Shown here piece by piece: positions 32,683-48,115 of a DNA stretch of 64,000 nt (position 1 is the first letter of the stretch; every line of letters begins with the position of its first letter). This stretch comes from Xiphophorus maculatus. Taxonomy: Eukaryota; Chordata; Actinopteri; Cyprinodontiformes; Poeciliidae. The notes beneath the pieces were generated by a model. The model made no database searches, was not told the DNA's origin, and saw only the letters and a list, made by a program, of their open reading frames with translations. Made by a program: the position numbers and the translations under genes. The stretch spans positions 8,358,501 to 8,422,500 of the forward strand of contig NC_036447.1 of assembly GCF_002775205.1 (NCBI RefSeq), given 5' to 3'.

Positions 32683-35132
32683 TTTTTTTCTTTCGAAAAA
32701 TTTTTATTGTTACTGTATACATTAAAAAATTACATTATTGCAGTTATACAGAAATTTTTTTCAGGAACTTACAAAATCATTAGTTCAGACTAAAAGAAGC
32801 TAAGAACAAGAATATAAAATACAAAATCTCTGTGGGTTAAAAGTTGAGCAGGACCGGGGTGACTCCTTCCAAAGTCCGGGGCCGTCCCGTCCTTCCAGAC
32901 AGCACTTGGTGTTCAGAGGGGAAACCTGCCCTGAAGCTCCTTCCCTCCTGCCTCACCCGGAGAGCCAGGCCGCCGCTGCTTGGACCTCTGCTCGTGGAGC
33001 GCCGGCTCCTTCGTCCACGGAGGCGCAGGCGATTCTTCTTGGTGGCTGTGTCCTTGGCGCGCCACCTGCAGCCCTTGATGTTGCTCTTTTTGCTGCCGCC
33101 ATCCGGATCACAGCCACGGGGGGCATCTGCCTGCGCCTGCTCACCAGCAAGTTTCTGGAGGTCCAAATGGCGTCTTTGATGGTGGCGAGGGTGAGCCACA
33201 TCTCAGCAAAGTCCTTTTTCTTTATTTTCAGCTGGCTCACCCCGTACAGCACTAGCTGTGGTTCGAGGACCTCCCTTGCTGGCAAGTGTGGGAATTGCAA
33301 GGAGCCGGCTTTCGCCCACAGGTCCACAGCAGCGCTGCACTCCCACAGCAGGTGCCTCACCGACTCCGGCGCGCCACAACCGGGTCGGGGGCAGATGGCC
33401 GTTGCAGACATGCCGCGGGAGTGCATGACGGCTCTGACCGGCAGGATCCCATGAGCCACCATCCATGACAGGTCCTGGAGTCTGTTTGGAAGGACGGGAT
33501 GGCTCACGTTGCGCCAAACGGTGGAGGCGTCTCCATACAGGAGGCCGCGCACTGGAGTCACTGGTTCCCGGTCCTGCACAACAGAAATAATAAAACGATG
33601 ATTAGTTAAAATCTTGCTCTCTTCTCCTTCTAGTTTAAAACGTTCTAAAAATTTCCGTATAAAAGCATATGCAGGAGGGAGGTTAAAAGCTACTGGAGTT
33701 CTAAAATCACTTTTTATCATTTTTAATTTTCTAAGATAGGACCCGCACCAGAATCTGGTCATCGTGTTTGTTTTGTTATTGCTGGAAAGGTTCATGGCTT
33801 GTTTCAGGTGAGTACTTGTATAGTGGCTGCCTAAAAACAAGTAAAGGTCTGGGACTCCTTTTCCTCCTTTTTCTTTGGGGGGTGTACATTATTTCTCTTT
33901 TTATCCTTTCCCATTTAGAGTTCCATATGAAGTAAAAAATGGCTCGTTGTAGTTCTAAAAGCACTCTCCTAGGAGGAATAAAAACAGTACTGGTGAGTAA
34001 AAACACTGGTAAAATCACAGCTTTAACTATTAAAATCTTTCCTTCTATCGTAAGGTTCCTCATCCCCCAGAATCCCAGTCGCTGTTTTACTCTTCTTGTT
34101 ATTTCAGTCCAGTTTGTCTTTCCTTCTCCATGTTTGTCAAATTTTACTCCCAGTATTTTTTGTTCTTCTTCCATTACTTGAAACTGACATCCTAATTTTT
34201 CATTCTCTTTCCATGGTCCATAAAATTGTGCTTTTGTTTTTTCTTTGTTTAATTTTGACCCTGATGCTTTCCCAAACCAATCGGTTAATTGAAAAATCCT
34301 ATCTATTGATAAAAGATCTGTACATAAAATGTTAAAATCATCCATGTATAAAAGACATTTCGCTACCTGCCCTCCACTCCCCGGTATCGTTACACCTAAA
34401 ATCTGTGGGTCCCTTCTCAAGATCTGCGCCAGCGGCTCGACGCAGGCCACATAGAGAAGGGCGGATAACGGACAACCCTGACGGACACCGCAGTTCACTT
34501 TCACTGCTTTTGTCAGAAACCCGTTAACCATGAATCTGCTGGAGATGTCTCGGTACAGCAGTCCCACCCACGCTACGAACCTCCCAGGAAAACCCATTTT
34601 TTGCAGTACCTGGAAGAGGTACTGGTGCGAGACCCGATCAAACGCTTTCTCGAAATCTAGATTTAGGACTATCAGCCGAATGTTTCTGTCTCTCGCAAAA
34701 CAGATGATGTCTCGGATCAGTACCAGGCTGTCCGTGATCCTCCTTCCCGGGACGGCGCAGGCTTGATCCGGGTGGATTAGATCCCCCAACACTCGACACA
34801 TCCTGGCTGCTAAAAGTCTACTAAAAATCTTACAATCAACGTTTAAAAGGGTAATCGGTCTCCAGTTTTTTAGATCCGTCTTGTCTTTGTCTTTATATAA
34901 AAGTGTAACTATTCCTGTTCTAAAACTATCGGGGAGTGTGTCTTGTTTGCTAAAATCAATAAAAACAGTAAGTAAATCCGATGCTAAAATGTCCCAGAAT
35001 GTTAAATAAAATTCTATAGGGAGTCCGTCTGAGCCTGGAGATTTTCCTCTTTTAAAACTCTTCAAAGACTGTAAAAGCTCTAAAAGGGTAAAATCCTGCT
35101 CTAAAAAACTGCTGTCTTCTATACTTTTCTCA
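32683..35132 (-). mobile_element. 5'-truncated Tx1-clade (L1-group) LINE with target duplication
   Basis: The minus strand encodes most of a reverse transcriptase (35,065 down to about 33,860) with GKSPGSDGLPIEFY, LNLDFEKAFDRV, GVRQGCPLSALLY and the catalytic YMDD in CLLYMDDFNIL. A C-terminal part (33,840 to 32,953) has a CPRPGC...HLLWEC zinc-knuckle-like motif. The endonuclease is missing. One frameshift separates the two parts within the C/A homopolymer region around 33,860-33,890. The element is bounded by a 12-base duplication AGATTAAACAGT (32,671-32,682 and 35,133-35,144), so it is a normal 5'-truncated insertion and fairly young. Related 3' ends lie at 61.1-61.8 kb. Confidence 0.88.
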
Positions 35133-35252
35133 AGATTAAACAGTGTTGTGCTGATTCAGTTTCATCAGTAAATATGTTGCAATAATTCAGTTTCGCCTCT
35201 TCATCCTGGTTTTAACATGTTCTGTTAATTTGCGCGCGCGGGGATTTTCAAA

Positions 35253-35349
35253 CCAATGATCCTCCGCCTCTCATTGGAAGCCTGCTGAACGGCTCAGCCA
35301 ATCACAGTCAAGGGACGCTACAGCTGAATTTACATGCACTGTGTATAAT
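35253..35349 (+). promoter_or_regulatory. H2B promoter elements
   Basis: CCAAT boxes lie at 35,253-35,257 and 35,298-35,302, with an inverted ATTGG at 35,273-35,277. A near-octamer ATTTACAT lies near 35,329, and a TATA-like GTATAATA at 35,343-35,350 sits about 50 bases before the ATG. This layout is usual for replication-dependent H2B genes. Confidence 0.6.
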
Positions 35350-35393
35350 AACGGTCTCCCAGACCACAGAGCTTCACTCGATATTTAGACTGA

Positions 35394-35774
<381 letters not shown>

Positions 35775-35802
35775 ACTCGCTGTGGGAGTTCACTCAACCA
35801 AA

Positions 35803-35818
35803 GGCTCTTTTAAGAGCC
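35803..35818 (+). terminator. Histone 3' stem-loop (H2B)
   Basis: GGCTCTTTTAAGAGCC, the SLBP-binding hairpin directing 3' processing, is followed by a purine-containing GAAGAGC downstream element near 35,832. Confidence 0.95.
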
Positions 35819-36069
35819 ACCCACAATGTCTGAAGAGCGCTGGTCCTGACACTTTAATCTTCAAACTGTTATATTAAGAAATTCAAAGAATGATAAAATT
35901 TAGAATCTGCCAGATAAAGCAAAATATCTCACCTTTTTTATTATATATATTAGTCTGATGCCATTTTATGGTGGTTTTTCTTGAATCCTGTGGTACTTTA
36001 GGTGTTTTTGTGACATTCTGGAATAAATTTGATAGCTTAGAAATCCTTCCTGCCACATGCCGTCTCACT

Positions 36070-36358
36070 GTACAATAAAGGCTAAATCATTGTTCTGCAC
36101 TAATCAGTCCAATTTCGCACAACTGCACTGTGGCACACTTGCTGTACATATATTTACATATACATACTGTTTCTGCATGTTTGAATCCTTGCAAGGTCTG
36201 CTCTGAGCTGCTTTTATATTGACAGCATGTTATATTTTATTTTTATTTTATCTTGTCTACATTGCTACTCAGTGGTGGATGTTGTGTGTCTTGTCTCTAT
36301 GCTGCTGTAACTGCGAAATAATTTCCCTGCTGGGATGAATAAAGTAATTCTATTTTAT
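36070..36358 (+). mobile_element. LINE 3' tail (L2/CR1-like)
   Basis: Ends with AATTTCCCTGCTGGGATGAATAAAGTAATTCTAT-like wording, a common fish L2-type 3' terminus. No reverse transcriptase part is present. The family call is from general resemblance. Confidence 0.45.
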
Positions 36359-36477
36359 AGTTAGCTTAACATTGTTCTGTTTTCTCCACCTGGAGACACA
36401 GACACTTCGAAAGATTGTACCTAAGGGAATTTAGTTTGTGTCTTTGTGTGCAATTCATGTTACAACTTTTTTTTCAG

Positions 36478-37893
36478 AAATGATCCAGAATCCAGATTTA
36501 TCTGCAGAAACCGATAGTGCTCTGATTATAAAGTTCGCTTGAACTGCGCACCTGATTCCTGTGAAAATGGTACATATTCCAACTAAAAATCTTACAGAAA
36601 CTGATTAAGAATTGAGTGAATTATTCAAATTTCTACCTTGGCAGTTCAGCTGTTGGCTCCTTTCTCCTGCTGGACCAAGTGGTACAATCGAGACGGTCCC
36701 AGTGGATCCAAGGACCGGGTGCAGGTGAGCGCTCTCAGAAAACCCTGGAGGAAGCCTCTGTGCTGAACCTGTGAACATCGAAGCCGTTACTGTCGACGGC
36801 GAGATCCCAGCCATCAGAACAGGAGTAAGTCGTCCTCCAGCAGGACTTCCCAAACATTTCCATGCCATGTTCCCGCTGGCAGCATTAGCTTCTGGCTGCA
36901 ACAGGCAAGGCTACAAAATATGGAAAGAAACTTTTACAATGTTTTTTTCTTTACTATTTAATAATTATTGCATCCATTTAGCACGAATGTTGCCCCATAT
37001 TATCTGATTTTAGTTGTTTGGGTTTTTTGCAGCAATGTTCTCCACTGCTGGACTTTCCTTCAGTTTATGTTTTCTTGACTGAAACTTTTCTATTTCGCTC
37101 TTGCTTTGATAATCAGCCAATCAGAAAGAAGAGCCCGGCAGCTAACCTTTCAATAAGTTATTTTAGAATAAAATATAAATATTTCTGGTGGACCACGGTG
37201 GGGAAATTCAGTTGTAACAGCAGCATAAAGCTACGAGTTTAAAATGTATAAAGAAAAAAAATTAATTTTTAATGACAATAATAATGTACAGTCAAAGATT
37301 ATAATAGAAAAGTTTTATGCAGTTATAATAGAACAAGCACTTCAATTCAAGAGATGTGAAACTGAGCAGTAAGATTATTTTAACTTATATTTTATAATTA
37401 TGATAGAAAATCTGATTATATTTTATGATCACAAAATTAATGATCAAAACTTGAACTTTTTTATATTTCTATTTTTTTCCTCGTCTTTTCTCCAATTTCC
37501 TTGCCCTCATTATCGCCCTCTGGTGGCTCATTTTGAAAAACTGAATACTAGAGGACAATTCATATTAAAATGATCACAGAACACATTCCCTTTACTTTCC
37601 TCTCAGTCACCGGAAGCAAAGATTACGCTTGTTTTTGGCACCAATTTGAAATTTTAGGGAAATAATTTGCTGAACTTCAATGGGGACAAAGCATGGACCT
37701 GTTTACTACTTATTACAGGATTTTATTGGTTAAACTGCTTTTGCAAATAGTAAAGTAACTTGTGCTAACTCAGCATCAACTGTTCACTTTCAGCTACAGT
37801 CCCACCAAGAGGTTTGTTTGCTTCAATAGCAACCAGAACACTGGAACCTGCAGGAACTACAAAGTTCGCTTTGGATGCTGCTGCCAACAAGGT
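36478..37893 (+). pseudogene. Mucin/CILP-type WxxW-domain fragment, decayed
   Basis: Three exon-like pieces match halves of the mucin2 WxxW domain, an extracellular module of gel-forming mucins and CILP. About 36,478-36,570 is a second-half piece with SRFICRNR and CSDYKVRLNC, interrupted by an in-frame TAG. About 36,646-36,830 is a first-half piece with CWTKWYNRDGPSGSK and EPVNIEAVTVDGEIPAIRTG, with a frame change near 36,735-36,745. About 37,797-37,893 is an intact second-half piece with SPTKRFVCFN and CRNYKVRFGCCCQQ followed by GTCAGT. The order implies tandem WxxW domains. The parent gene's other exons are absent. Confidence 0.65.
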
Positions 37894-39340
37894 CAGTTGC
37901 GTATCATCGGCAAATAAAGCTTCTGGTCTTGACCACATTTTGCTTGAATCATGTAGTTTTCCCTACATAATTACTAAAGTAAGCTTTGGACTTTCTGTGA
38001 CATGCTTTGGGATTTGTTGGTGATTCCTTAGTAAAATGTGCAGAGGTGAGAATATGTGCTTTTTTCTAGGAATTATGGAATATAATTAAGGTGCTGTATA
38101 ACTTCAAAACAAATGTAATGAAAATTAACTGTCTGTGCAAGTTATTTTATGTATGTTTAGTACAAGTTTTATAAGTTGCTTTGAGAAAAAAGACTTCCTT
38201 GTTCTGAAATAAAAATTTCTTAGAATAATGATTTTGCTTATGAGTGAAATTTTTTCAAACCTCCTTGAATGTTTTCTCATCTTGTCATGTTACAACTAAA
38301 AAAGTTGCTCACCAGAGTTTGATAGCACACCAACAAAACAGCAATAAATATTTGTGAAGTGGAAGGAAAGTGATAAAGCTGAAGTAATTTACAAAAACAA
38401 TCAGTCCTCATTTCGCCAGGAATAAAATCCAATTCAATCTTCAGAGTTCATCTAATAATAAAAAAATATACATCAACTTAACTATTTTACTTGAAATTAT
38501 AATCATTGCACATCTTCTCCACATTTCAACTTCTGGTCCTCAGGATTCAATGTCCTCTCTGCTTCAGATGTGTCCCTAAAAATAGGTAATCTAGTTCAAT
38601 GTGTGAGAGCCTTGATAGTTATCAATGATGAAACTAAGTCTCATTAAAACCCTCATTTTTATCTCAGGATATAATAGAAAATGTGACAATCACCAGCTTA
38701 GTTTTAAAAAGAGATTAAATTGGAGATAATTAAGAAGCAAAAGAACTGAAGGTATACGTTTAAGTCACATTTTATTCAGGCACATAAAGGAAGCTAAAAA
38801 CACAAATACTCTGTTTCAAACTAACTTTGTAAAGCCCTGACAAAGTGTAGAAATACTTTATCCAGACACCAACATTCAGCTCAAGCTCTGTTATAATCCA
38901 GAAGTTTTTTTATTATTAATTTCAGATGTTGAGAGCAGAAAATCTGACTTTGATTATCACTGCTAGGGAGTCTGGCAATAACACGAGACGCCATCATCAG
39001 TGTGTTTGCTGCTGCTACAATATCTTCATTTTAGGACGAAATGAGACTCAGCGGCTGGTTGTTTTTATTCCCAGGCTTTACATGAACATGTCAGGAAGCG
39101 ATCAGACAGTATTTGATGAGGATGATAGGATCTGACGAGGAGAAAGGACGGAAAACACAGCGATTATCAGCGTGTTCCGCCGTGAACCGGTGCAGTTTTC
39201 AGGCTCCGGTAACAAAGAGCAGAAAGCCTCAGAGATTTCCAGAAGCTGAACGCGAAGAGAAACTAGTCCGCGACGGAGCCGCTTCACTGTCGGCCCGCAG
39301 CGCTGCTAAAACACGGAGATTTCAGCTGCTTTATGCCGCC
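37894..39340. other. Non-coding stretch between WxxW fragment and H1
   Basis: AT-rich, no gene recognised to about 39,100. G+C rises over the last 250 bases toward the H1 promoter. Confidence 0.4.
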
Positions 39341-39344
39341 GAGA

Positions 39345-39351
39345 AAACACA
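39345..39351 (+). promoter_or_regulatory. H1 box (AAACACA)
   Basis: AAACACA, the conserved element of replication-dependent H1 promoters, lies about 140 bases upstream of the H1 start codon within a GC-rich stretch. Confidence 0.65.
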
Positions 39352-39488
39352 AAGAGAAGCCGTCCATGTTGCTGCGAGGAGCCCCGGACACGGTTGAGTC
39401 TCCACGGTTCTCATGGTGTGTTTAAGTGCAGCGCGCTGCTCCGGGTTTCTCATTTCTACTCGGACTGTCGTTGAATCGCCAACAGAAG

Positions 39489-40112
39489 ATGGCAGAAGTC
39501 GCTCCAGCTCCACCGCCCGTCGCCGCTCCGGCCAAAGCGGCCAAGAAGAAGGCCTCCAAGCCCAAGAAGAGCGGCCCCAGCGTCGGCGAGCTGATCGTGA
39601 AAACTGTGGCCGCTTCCAAGGAGCGAGGCGGCGTGTCGGCGGCCGCCCTCAAGAAGGCTCTGGCCGCCGGAGGATACGATGTGGACAAAAACAAAGCGAG
39701 AGTCAGGACCGCCATCAAGAGCCTGCTCACCAAGGGAACCCTGGTCCACACCAAGGGTACCGGGGCCTCCGGCTCCTTCAAGATGGGCAGCAAGGCCGAC
39801 ACCAAGGCGAAGAAGCCCGCGAAGAAACCCGCTGCTAAAGCTAAGAAGCCCGCAGCGGCGCCGGCCAAGAAACCCGCAGCGGCGCCGGCTAAGAAGGCCA
39901 AGAAAGTAGCAGCCAAGAAGCCTGCGGCGGCTGCTGCTGCCAAGAAGTCTCCTAAGAAGGCCAGGAAGCCAGCAGCCATCAAGAAGGCAGCGAAGAGCCC
40001 TAAGAAGGCGGTCAAGAAGGCCACTAAGAGCCCTATGAAGGCAGCAGCTAAGAAAGTTCCAGCGAAGAAGACCGCTAAGCCCAAAGTGAAGAAGGCAGCA
40101 GCCAAGAAGTGA
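39489..40112 (+). CDS. Linker histone H1
   Basis: Linker histone that binds at the nucleosome dyad and compacts chromatin. The 207-codon intronless frame starts [20 protein letters not shown]. An in-frame Met 63 bases upstream is rejected because the H1 N-terminus starts at MAEV. The globular winged-helix domain spans about residues 28-105 ([59 protein letters not shown]). The Lys/Ala/Pro-rich C-terminal tail has KSPKK and KSPMK phosphorylation-type sites and a tandem KKPAAAPA repeat. H1 box upstream and stem-loop downstream mark it as replication-dependent. It is in the same orientation as H2B 4 kb away. Confidence 0.97.
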   Translation: MAEVAPAPPPVAAPAKAAKKKASKPKKSGPSVGELIVKTVAASKERGGVSAAALKKALAAGGYDVDKNKARVRTAIKSLLTKGTLVHTKGTGASGSFKMGSKADTKAKKPAKKPAAKAKKPAAAPAKKPAAAPAKKAKKVAAKKPAAAAAAKKSPKKARKPAAIKKAAKSPKKAVKKATKSPMKAAAKKVPAKKTAKPKVKKAAAKK

Positions 40113-40144
40113 ACTCCATCCCTGTCAGACATCAGCTAAACAAA

Positions 40145-40160
40145 GGCTCTTTTAAGAGCC
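40145..40160 (+). terminator. Histone 3' stem-loop (H1)
   Basis: GGCTCTTTTAAGAGCC lies 33 bases after the H1 stop and is identical to the H2B hairpin. Confidence 0.95.
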
Positions 40161-43860
<3,700 letters not shown>

Positions 43861-43861
43861 A

Positions 43862-43970
43862 CAAAACAACAAACACTGAAACAAAACAACAAACACTGAA
43901 ACAAAATAAACACTGAAACAAAATAAACACTGAAACAAAATAAACACTGAAACAAAATAAACACTGAAAC
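43862..43970. repeat. Short minisatellite
   Basis: About six units of an AACACTGAAACAAAAT-type motif. The first two units carry an extra ACAAC block. Confidence 0.85.
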
Positions 43971-44460
43971 ATTTCTGTTGATATAAGTACAAACGGAAAT
44001 TAATGGAGAAAAACTATTTATAATAAGAACGACATTGTGCTGTTAAAAAGCTAATGAAAACAAACTGAAAATATAGATTACAACTTTCTTTATTTTAACT
44101 GACAGCCATGGTAGGCAGTTGCTATGACACCAATAAACAAGACACAACAATACTAGTACAACTATCGCTCTTTTACAATTTTTGAGTCTTTAGCCTGATA
44201 ATAAAAACAAGGCTTAATCAATCCAACCCAACTTTCAACAAGATTTAGAAATCAATAGTTATAGTTTTTATCTTTTACTTTTTCATGTTGTTATAAATAA
44301 ATAACCACAAAAATCAACAGATCCCCACATTTTTTCTGAGTTTATCAAAACTTTTTCTCAAAATTGGCCAAAAACATTTGGTGACCTCTGTCTCAGCCTT
44401 GCTTGATGTCAAGTTATAGTGCATGACCGATAGAGTGATTAATAAAAGAAAACCTTTAAC
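43971..44460. other. Spacer edge before the right arm
   Basis: AT-rich, no gene. It has no similarity to the corresponding spacer sequence next to the left arm (26,175 onward), which fixes the inner limit of the inverted repeat. Confidence 0.5.
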
Positions 44461-44824
44461 ATCATATATTAGCTCAAATATCGTAAAAGTTCCTTACAAA
44501 TATTTCTAAATTAGCACCACAAAATCTGTGATGATTGCAGAAAACCACAAAAACAATCCTGGACCGACTGATTAGTGTGAAAAGATGTTCAATATTATGT
44601 TATTTTAAGAATTATTGAATGCTGAAACACCTATATATTGATATTTTAACAACTGAATTGGTTTTTATCAGTACGATCTGGTGCAACAGGCCCTGTATGA
44701 ACATTCAGATTTTGGCCCAAAATGGAAATGAGTTTGATGCCCTGATATTTGGGATAAAAACGAGCGAATCATGGACTATTTTGAATGTAAACAAGAATAA
44801 AGAGTGAGATATTTGGTGGTGGAA

Positions 44825-44888
44825 TGATGTCACACCACCAGCAAAGGAAGACTCTGTGATGTCACTGGCGGTGCAGTCTGTGATGTCA
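44825..44888. promoter_or_regulatory. Three CRE-like sites (right arm)
   Basis: TGATGTCA at 44,825-44,832, 44,857-44,864 and 44,881-44,888 mirrors the three TGACATCA sites of the left arm, 140-200 bases upstream of ATG 45,025. Confidence 0.4.
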
Positions 44889-45024
44889 TCAACTGCAGAA
44901 TTGTATGCAACACAATTCTGCATATTTTTCATTGCTTGCAATATCACTGACCAGTTCAGACGTGCGCAAAGCTCTTTAAGGTAGTTTACCGATCGACAAC
45001 TTTAGTGATTGTATTTAGGAGAAA

Positions 45025-47178
45025 ATGTCTCATTATACGCCGAGATACAGCAGTGGAACGATGGGACCCCACACGAGAAGGGGAGGCCAGCAAAACCCCC
45101 AAGGCAGGTTCCCTCCTGCACACCCGAGAATCTTTCACGGGGAAATCCAGGAACTCAGCTACGCCCTGGAAATGGAGAGAACCGGGAGGGTTGAAGACAA
45201 CCAGAAACTGGCCCACTTGGAGGCCGAGCTGGAAGAGACGAAACTCCAGTTAAAGAAGCAGAAAGCTCTCAAAGAAACCTTTATCAACGAGGCCAAGGAG
45301 GCAAAGAGGGAACTTGAGAGACTAGAGAAGTTCAGCGATCCAGCAGTCCTTAACGCTGCGGTCATTGCTTCTAAGGTTCACAACGATGTGAAGTACATGA
45401 AGAAGAAAAACTTGCAAGAAGACTTTGAGGAGTTAAAGGTGGCCCACCTCCTCAGCCGGGAAGCGTTTGTAGCTGAAATACAAGCTGAGAGAAAGAAAAG
45501 TCTGGCCCTCCAAGAAGAACTGAACCAACTCCAGACTTCATACGAGGAGCTGCGTTCCCAGTATGAAGCAGATGATGCTCTGCTGAGGCAGGAGGCCGAG
45601 ACACAAAAGTATGATGAAGCAAGGCTCAGTGAAGAACAACGGCTGTTGGAGAACTTGAGAGCTGAAAAGGATGAAATGTATCAAGAAATGTCTCAAAAGA
45701 TCACATTCCTGCAAGGCAGTGAGAAACTTCTGCAGGAGGAATTAATTCAGCTGAAATGTTCATACAATGAGCTCAATTGTAAATACGAAAGGGATGTTTC
45801 TGGATTGAAGCAAGACATGGATAGATATCAGGAGGAAGTGAGACATGCGACAGATGCCAACATAGAAAGAGACAACGAGAATCTGCAGCTCATCAACAAG
45901 CTGAGAGCTGAAAAGGAGGAGCTCCTCCAAAAAATGTCAGGAGAAATCGAGACATACCAGCATCAGGTAGAGCAGGAGAGAAAAGCTCACCTGGAGAAAA
46001 CCGAGGAGGACATGAAGCTTCTGGACAATATGAGAGCTGAGAAGGAGGAGCTCCTCCACAAAATGTCAAGAGAAATCTCAATTCGGCAAAAGAGGGAAAA
46101 GCAAATGCTGCATGAACTGGACCAGATTCACACTCTCTACGAGGAGCTAAAATGTAGATATGAAAGAGACATTATGGACATACAGCAGCAGGTTGAGACA
46201 TACGAACAGAAGGTAAAGCAGGAGGAAGCTGCTCTTTCAAAGAAAGAAAAGAAAGAAAAGCTTATCCAAGAGAGAAAACATTCTGCGCTGAAACAAGAAG
46301 TTGAAAAACTTCAGCATCAGGTAGAGCAGGAGAGAAAAGCTCACCTGAAGAAAACAGAGGAGAACAAGAAGCTTCTAGACAATATGAGAGCTGAGAAGGA
46401 GGAGCTCCTCCTAAAAATGTCAGGAGAAATCACTATTCTTCAAAAGAGAGAGAAGCAGATGCTGGACGAACTGGATCAGTTTCACATTTCGCAAGAGGAG
46501 CTAAAACGCAGGTTTGAGAGAGACAATATGGATTTACAGAAGGAGGTTGAGACATGCCAGCATCAGGTAGAGCAGGAGAGAAAAGCTCACCTGGAGGAAA
46601 CAGAGGAGGACATGAAGCTTCTGGACAATATGAGAGCTGAGAAGGAGGAGCTCCTCCACAAAATGTCAGGAGAAATCTCAATTCGGCAAAAGAGGGAGAA
46701 GCAAATGCTGCATGAACTGGACCAGGTTCACACTCTCTACGAGGAGCTAAAATGTAGATATGAAAGAGACATTATGGACATACAGCAGCAGGTTGAGACA
46801 TACGAACAGAAGATTTACAACAATGATTTACAAAGAGAAAGAGACGACCTACTGCTGGCTGACAGTCTCAGAGCCGAGGAAGAAGGTTTCCAACAACAAC
46901 CCATCACAGTTTCCCAAGAGAATGAAGAAGATGATTCACAGAACCAAGTTAAAGTCCTAAATCAAGAGGTTTCTTCAGAGGAGGATCTCGCAGGAGAACC
47001 TTTACCAGGTTCTTCCACTGATCCAGAATCCTCAGAAGAGACCGAGGTTGCTGGACAAACCATCCTGGAGGATTTGGACGATCCAGATGGTAAAAGGAAA
47101 AAATCTAAACTTTCCTTTTGGAAGAAAGTACGAAACTTTCTGCGATGTAAGAAGCCAAAAAAAGAAACAAACGAGTAA
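45025..47178 (+). CDS. Intronless coiled-coil protein, right copy (717 aa)
   Basis: Inverted twin of the gene at 23,689-25,842, with the same length and domain plan. The replacements I can see, left to right copy, are R9S, A17T, G32A, A52T, F74L, T295R, C495R, Q506K, K525E, K599N, K633N, E678Q and Q703R. About two dozen base differences are seen in 2,154, and more than half change an amino acid. Relaxed constraint, diversification or a very recent split could each explain this. Neither copy is broken. It reads away from the spacer, as does the left copy. The product is probably an intracellular, elongated coiled-coil protein; no function can be assigned. Confidence 0.85.
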   Translation: MSHYTPRYSSGTMGPHTRRGGQQNPQGRFPPAHPRIFHGEIQELSYALEMERTGRVEDNQKLAHLEAELEETKLQLKKQKALKETFINEAKEAKRELERLEKFSDPAVLNAAVIASKVHNDVKYMKKKNLQEDFEELKVAHLLSREAFVAEIQAERKKSLALQEELNQLQTSYEELRSQYEADDALLRQEAETQKYDEARLSEEQRLLENLRAEKDEMYQEMSQKITFLQGSEKLLQEELIQLKCSYNELNCKYERDVSGLKQDMDRYQEEVRHATDANIERDNENLQLINKLRAEKEELLQKMSGEIETYQHQVEQERKAHLEKTEEDMKLLDNMRAEKEELLHKMSREISIRQKREKQMLHELDQIHTLYEELKCRYERDIMDIQQQVETYEQKVKQEEAALSKKEKKEKLIQERKHSALKQEVEKLQHQVEQERKAHLKKTEENKKLLDNMRAEKEELLLKMSGEITILQKREKQMLDELDQFHISQEELKRRFERDNMDLQKEVETCQHQVEQERKAHLEETEEDMKLLDNMRAEKEELLHKMSGEISIRQKREKQMLHELDQVHTLYEELKCRYERDIMDIQQQVETYEQKIYNNDLQRERDDLLLADSLRAEEEGFQQQPITVSQENEEDDSQNQVKVLNQEVSSEEDLAGEPLPGSSTDPESSEETEVAGQTILEDLDDPDGKRKKSKLSFWKKVRNFLRCKKPKKETNE

Positions 47179-47399
47179 AGACAATCAAGATCATGCCTAA
47201 AGTTCTTGATTTTGATTGATTTAGAGAAGGAGAAAGACGTGCAGGAGACGAACCGAGGACTGGAATCAAACGCATGGAGGATGTAACCTCTGTGAACGGG
47301 GCGCCATGCCACGCTCCGTCAAGACCAAATTTAAAAAGTTTTCCCCCCATTGACAAACTAGAAAATAGATCCCTTCCCAACCCAATTGGAAAAAACGTG

Positions 47400-47575
47400 G
47401 GCAGCACGGTGGTGCAGCGGTTAGCGCTGCGTCTTCACAGACACCATCTGTGTGGAGTTTGCATGTTCTCCCCGTGTTTGCGTGGGTTTTCTCCGGGTGC
47501 TCCGGTTTCCCCCCACATCTCCTAAAACATGTCGGTCAGGTCAGTTGGTCACTGCAAATTGCCCCCAAAGATTTG
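47400..47575 (+). repeat. SINE-like dispersed repeat (right arm)
   Basis: Opens GCAGCACGGTGGTGCAGCGG and runs through TGTGTGGAGTTTGCATGTTC, a widespread fish repeat with a tRNA-like beginning. It has an inverted counterpart at about 23,290-23,485. Confidence 0.5.
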
Positions 47576-47910
47576 AAGAAACCCCAAACACATGTGCAGC
47601 TTTATTGTTAAACTTGTCAAATTAATTGAATTAGCCGTACGTTAGCCCTTTTCCCTTCGCTGCTTTAGCGCCGCAACAACACTGGGCTCAATTTTTATAG
47701 CAATGTATTGATTTAAGAGTTAAAATGTCTTCTTTTAATAGTAATAATTTCTGTTTATTTTCACTGTATTTGTGCTTTTATGGTTTGTCCTTTAGTTTAT
47801 CTTTTCTACTCACTTTTTATATTAAATTGCACTGAATTGTAGCTCATTAAACTGTTTAAACCTGTATTTTAAAGAAGACTAGCAAAAGGATCATGCAGTG
47901 GCTGTTTTAG

Positions 47911-48115
47911 TGCGACTGTGGCTCAGTGGGTAGAGTGGTCGTCTTGTGACCAGAAGGTTGTAAGTTCGATTCCAGCTTCCTCAGCCACATGTTGAGCTGC
48001 CCCAGGGCGGGGCACTTAGCAGCAAGTTGCCCTCCAACCTGCATGTCGGTGTGAATGTGACTGTAGTGTGAAGCGCTTTGAGTGGTCAACATGACTAGCA
48101 AGGCACGACACAAGT
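47911..48115 (+). repeat. tRNA-derived SINE (right arm)
   Basis: A-box region at 47,918-47,938 and B box GTTCGATTCC at 47,964-47,973. Same element as in the left arm. Confidence 0.6.

Noticed and set aside
32844-33454. Long plus-strand frames at 32.8-33.5 kb
   Set aside because: They are antisense to the Tx1 C-terminal coding region, and GC-rich sequence keeps several frames open.
39426-39488. N-terminal extension of H1
   Set aside because: The in-frame upstream Met adds a sequence unlike any H1. The normal start MAEV has the family-typical N-terminus.
39422-40132. 236-codon antisense frame over H1
   Set aside because: It is the mirror of the Lys/Ala-rich H1 tail (Phe/Leu/Ala-rich). The H1 reading has a clear family match, promoter and stem-loop.
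43862-43970. CRISPR-like array
   Set aside because: The units are directly adjacent with no unique spacers, in a vertebrate genome. It is a minisatellite.
47911-47990. tRNA genes in the arms
   Set aside because: A and B boxes are present, but there is no paired acceptor stem and the sequence runs into a SINE body. The inverted arm has the same.
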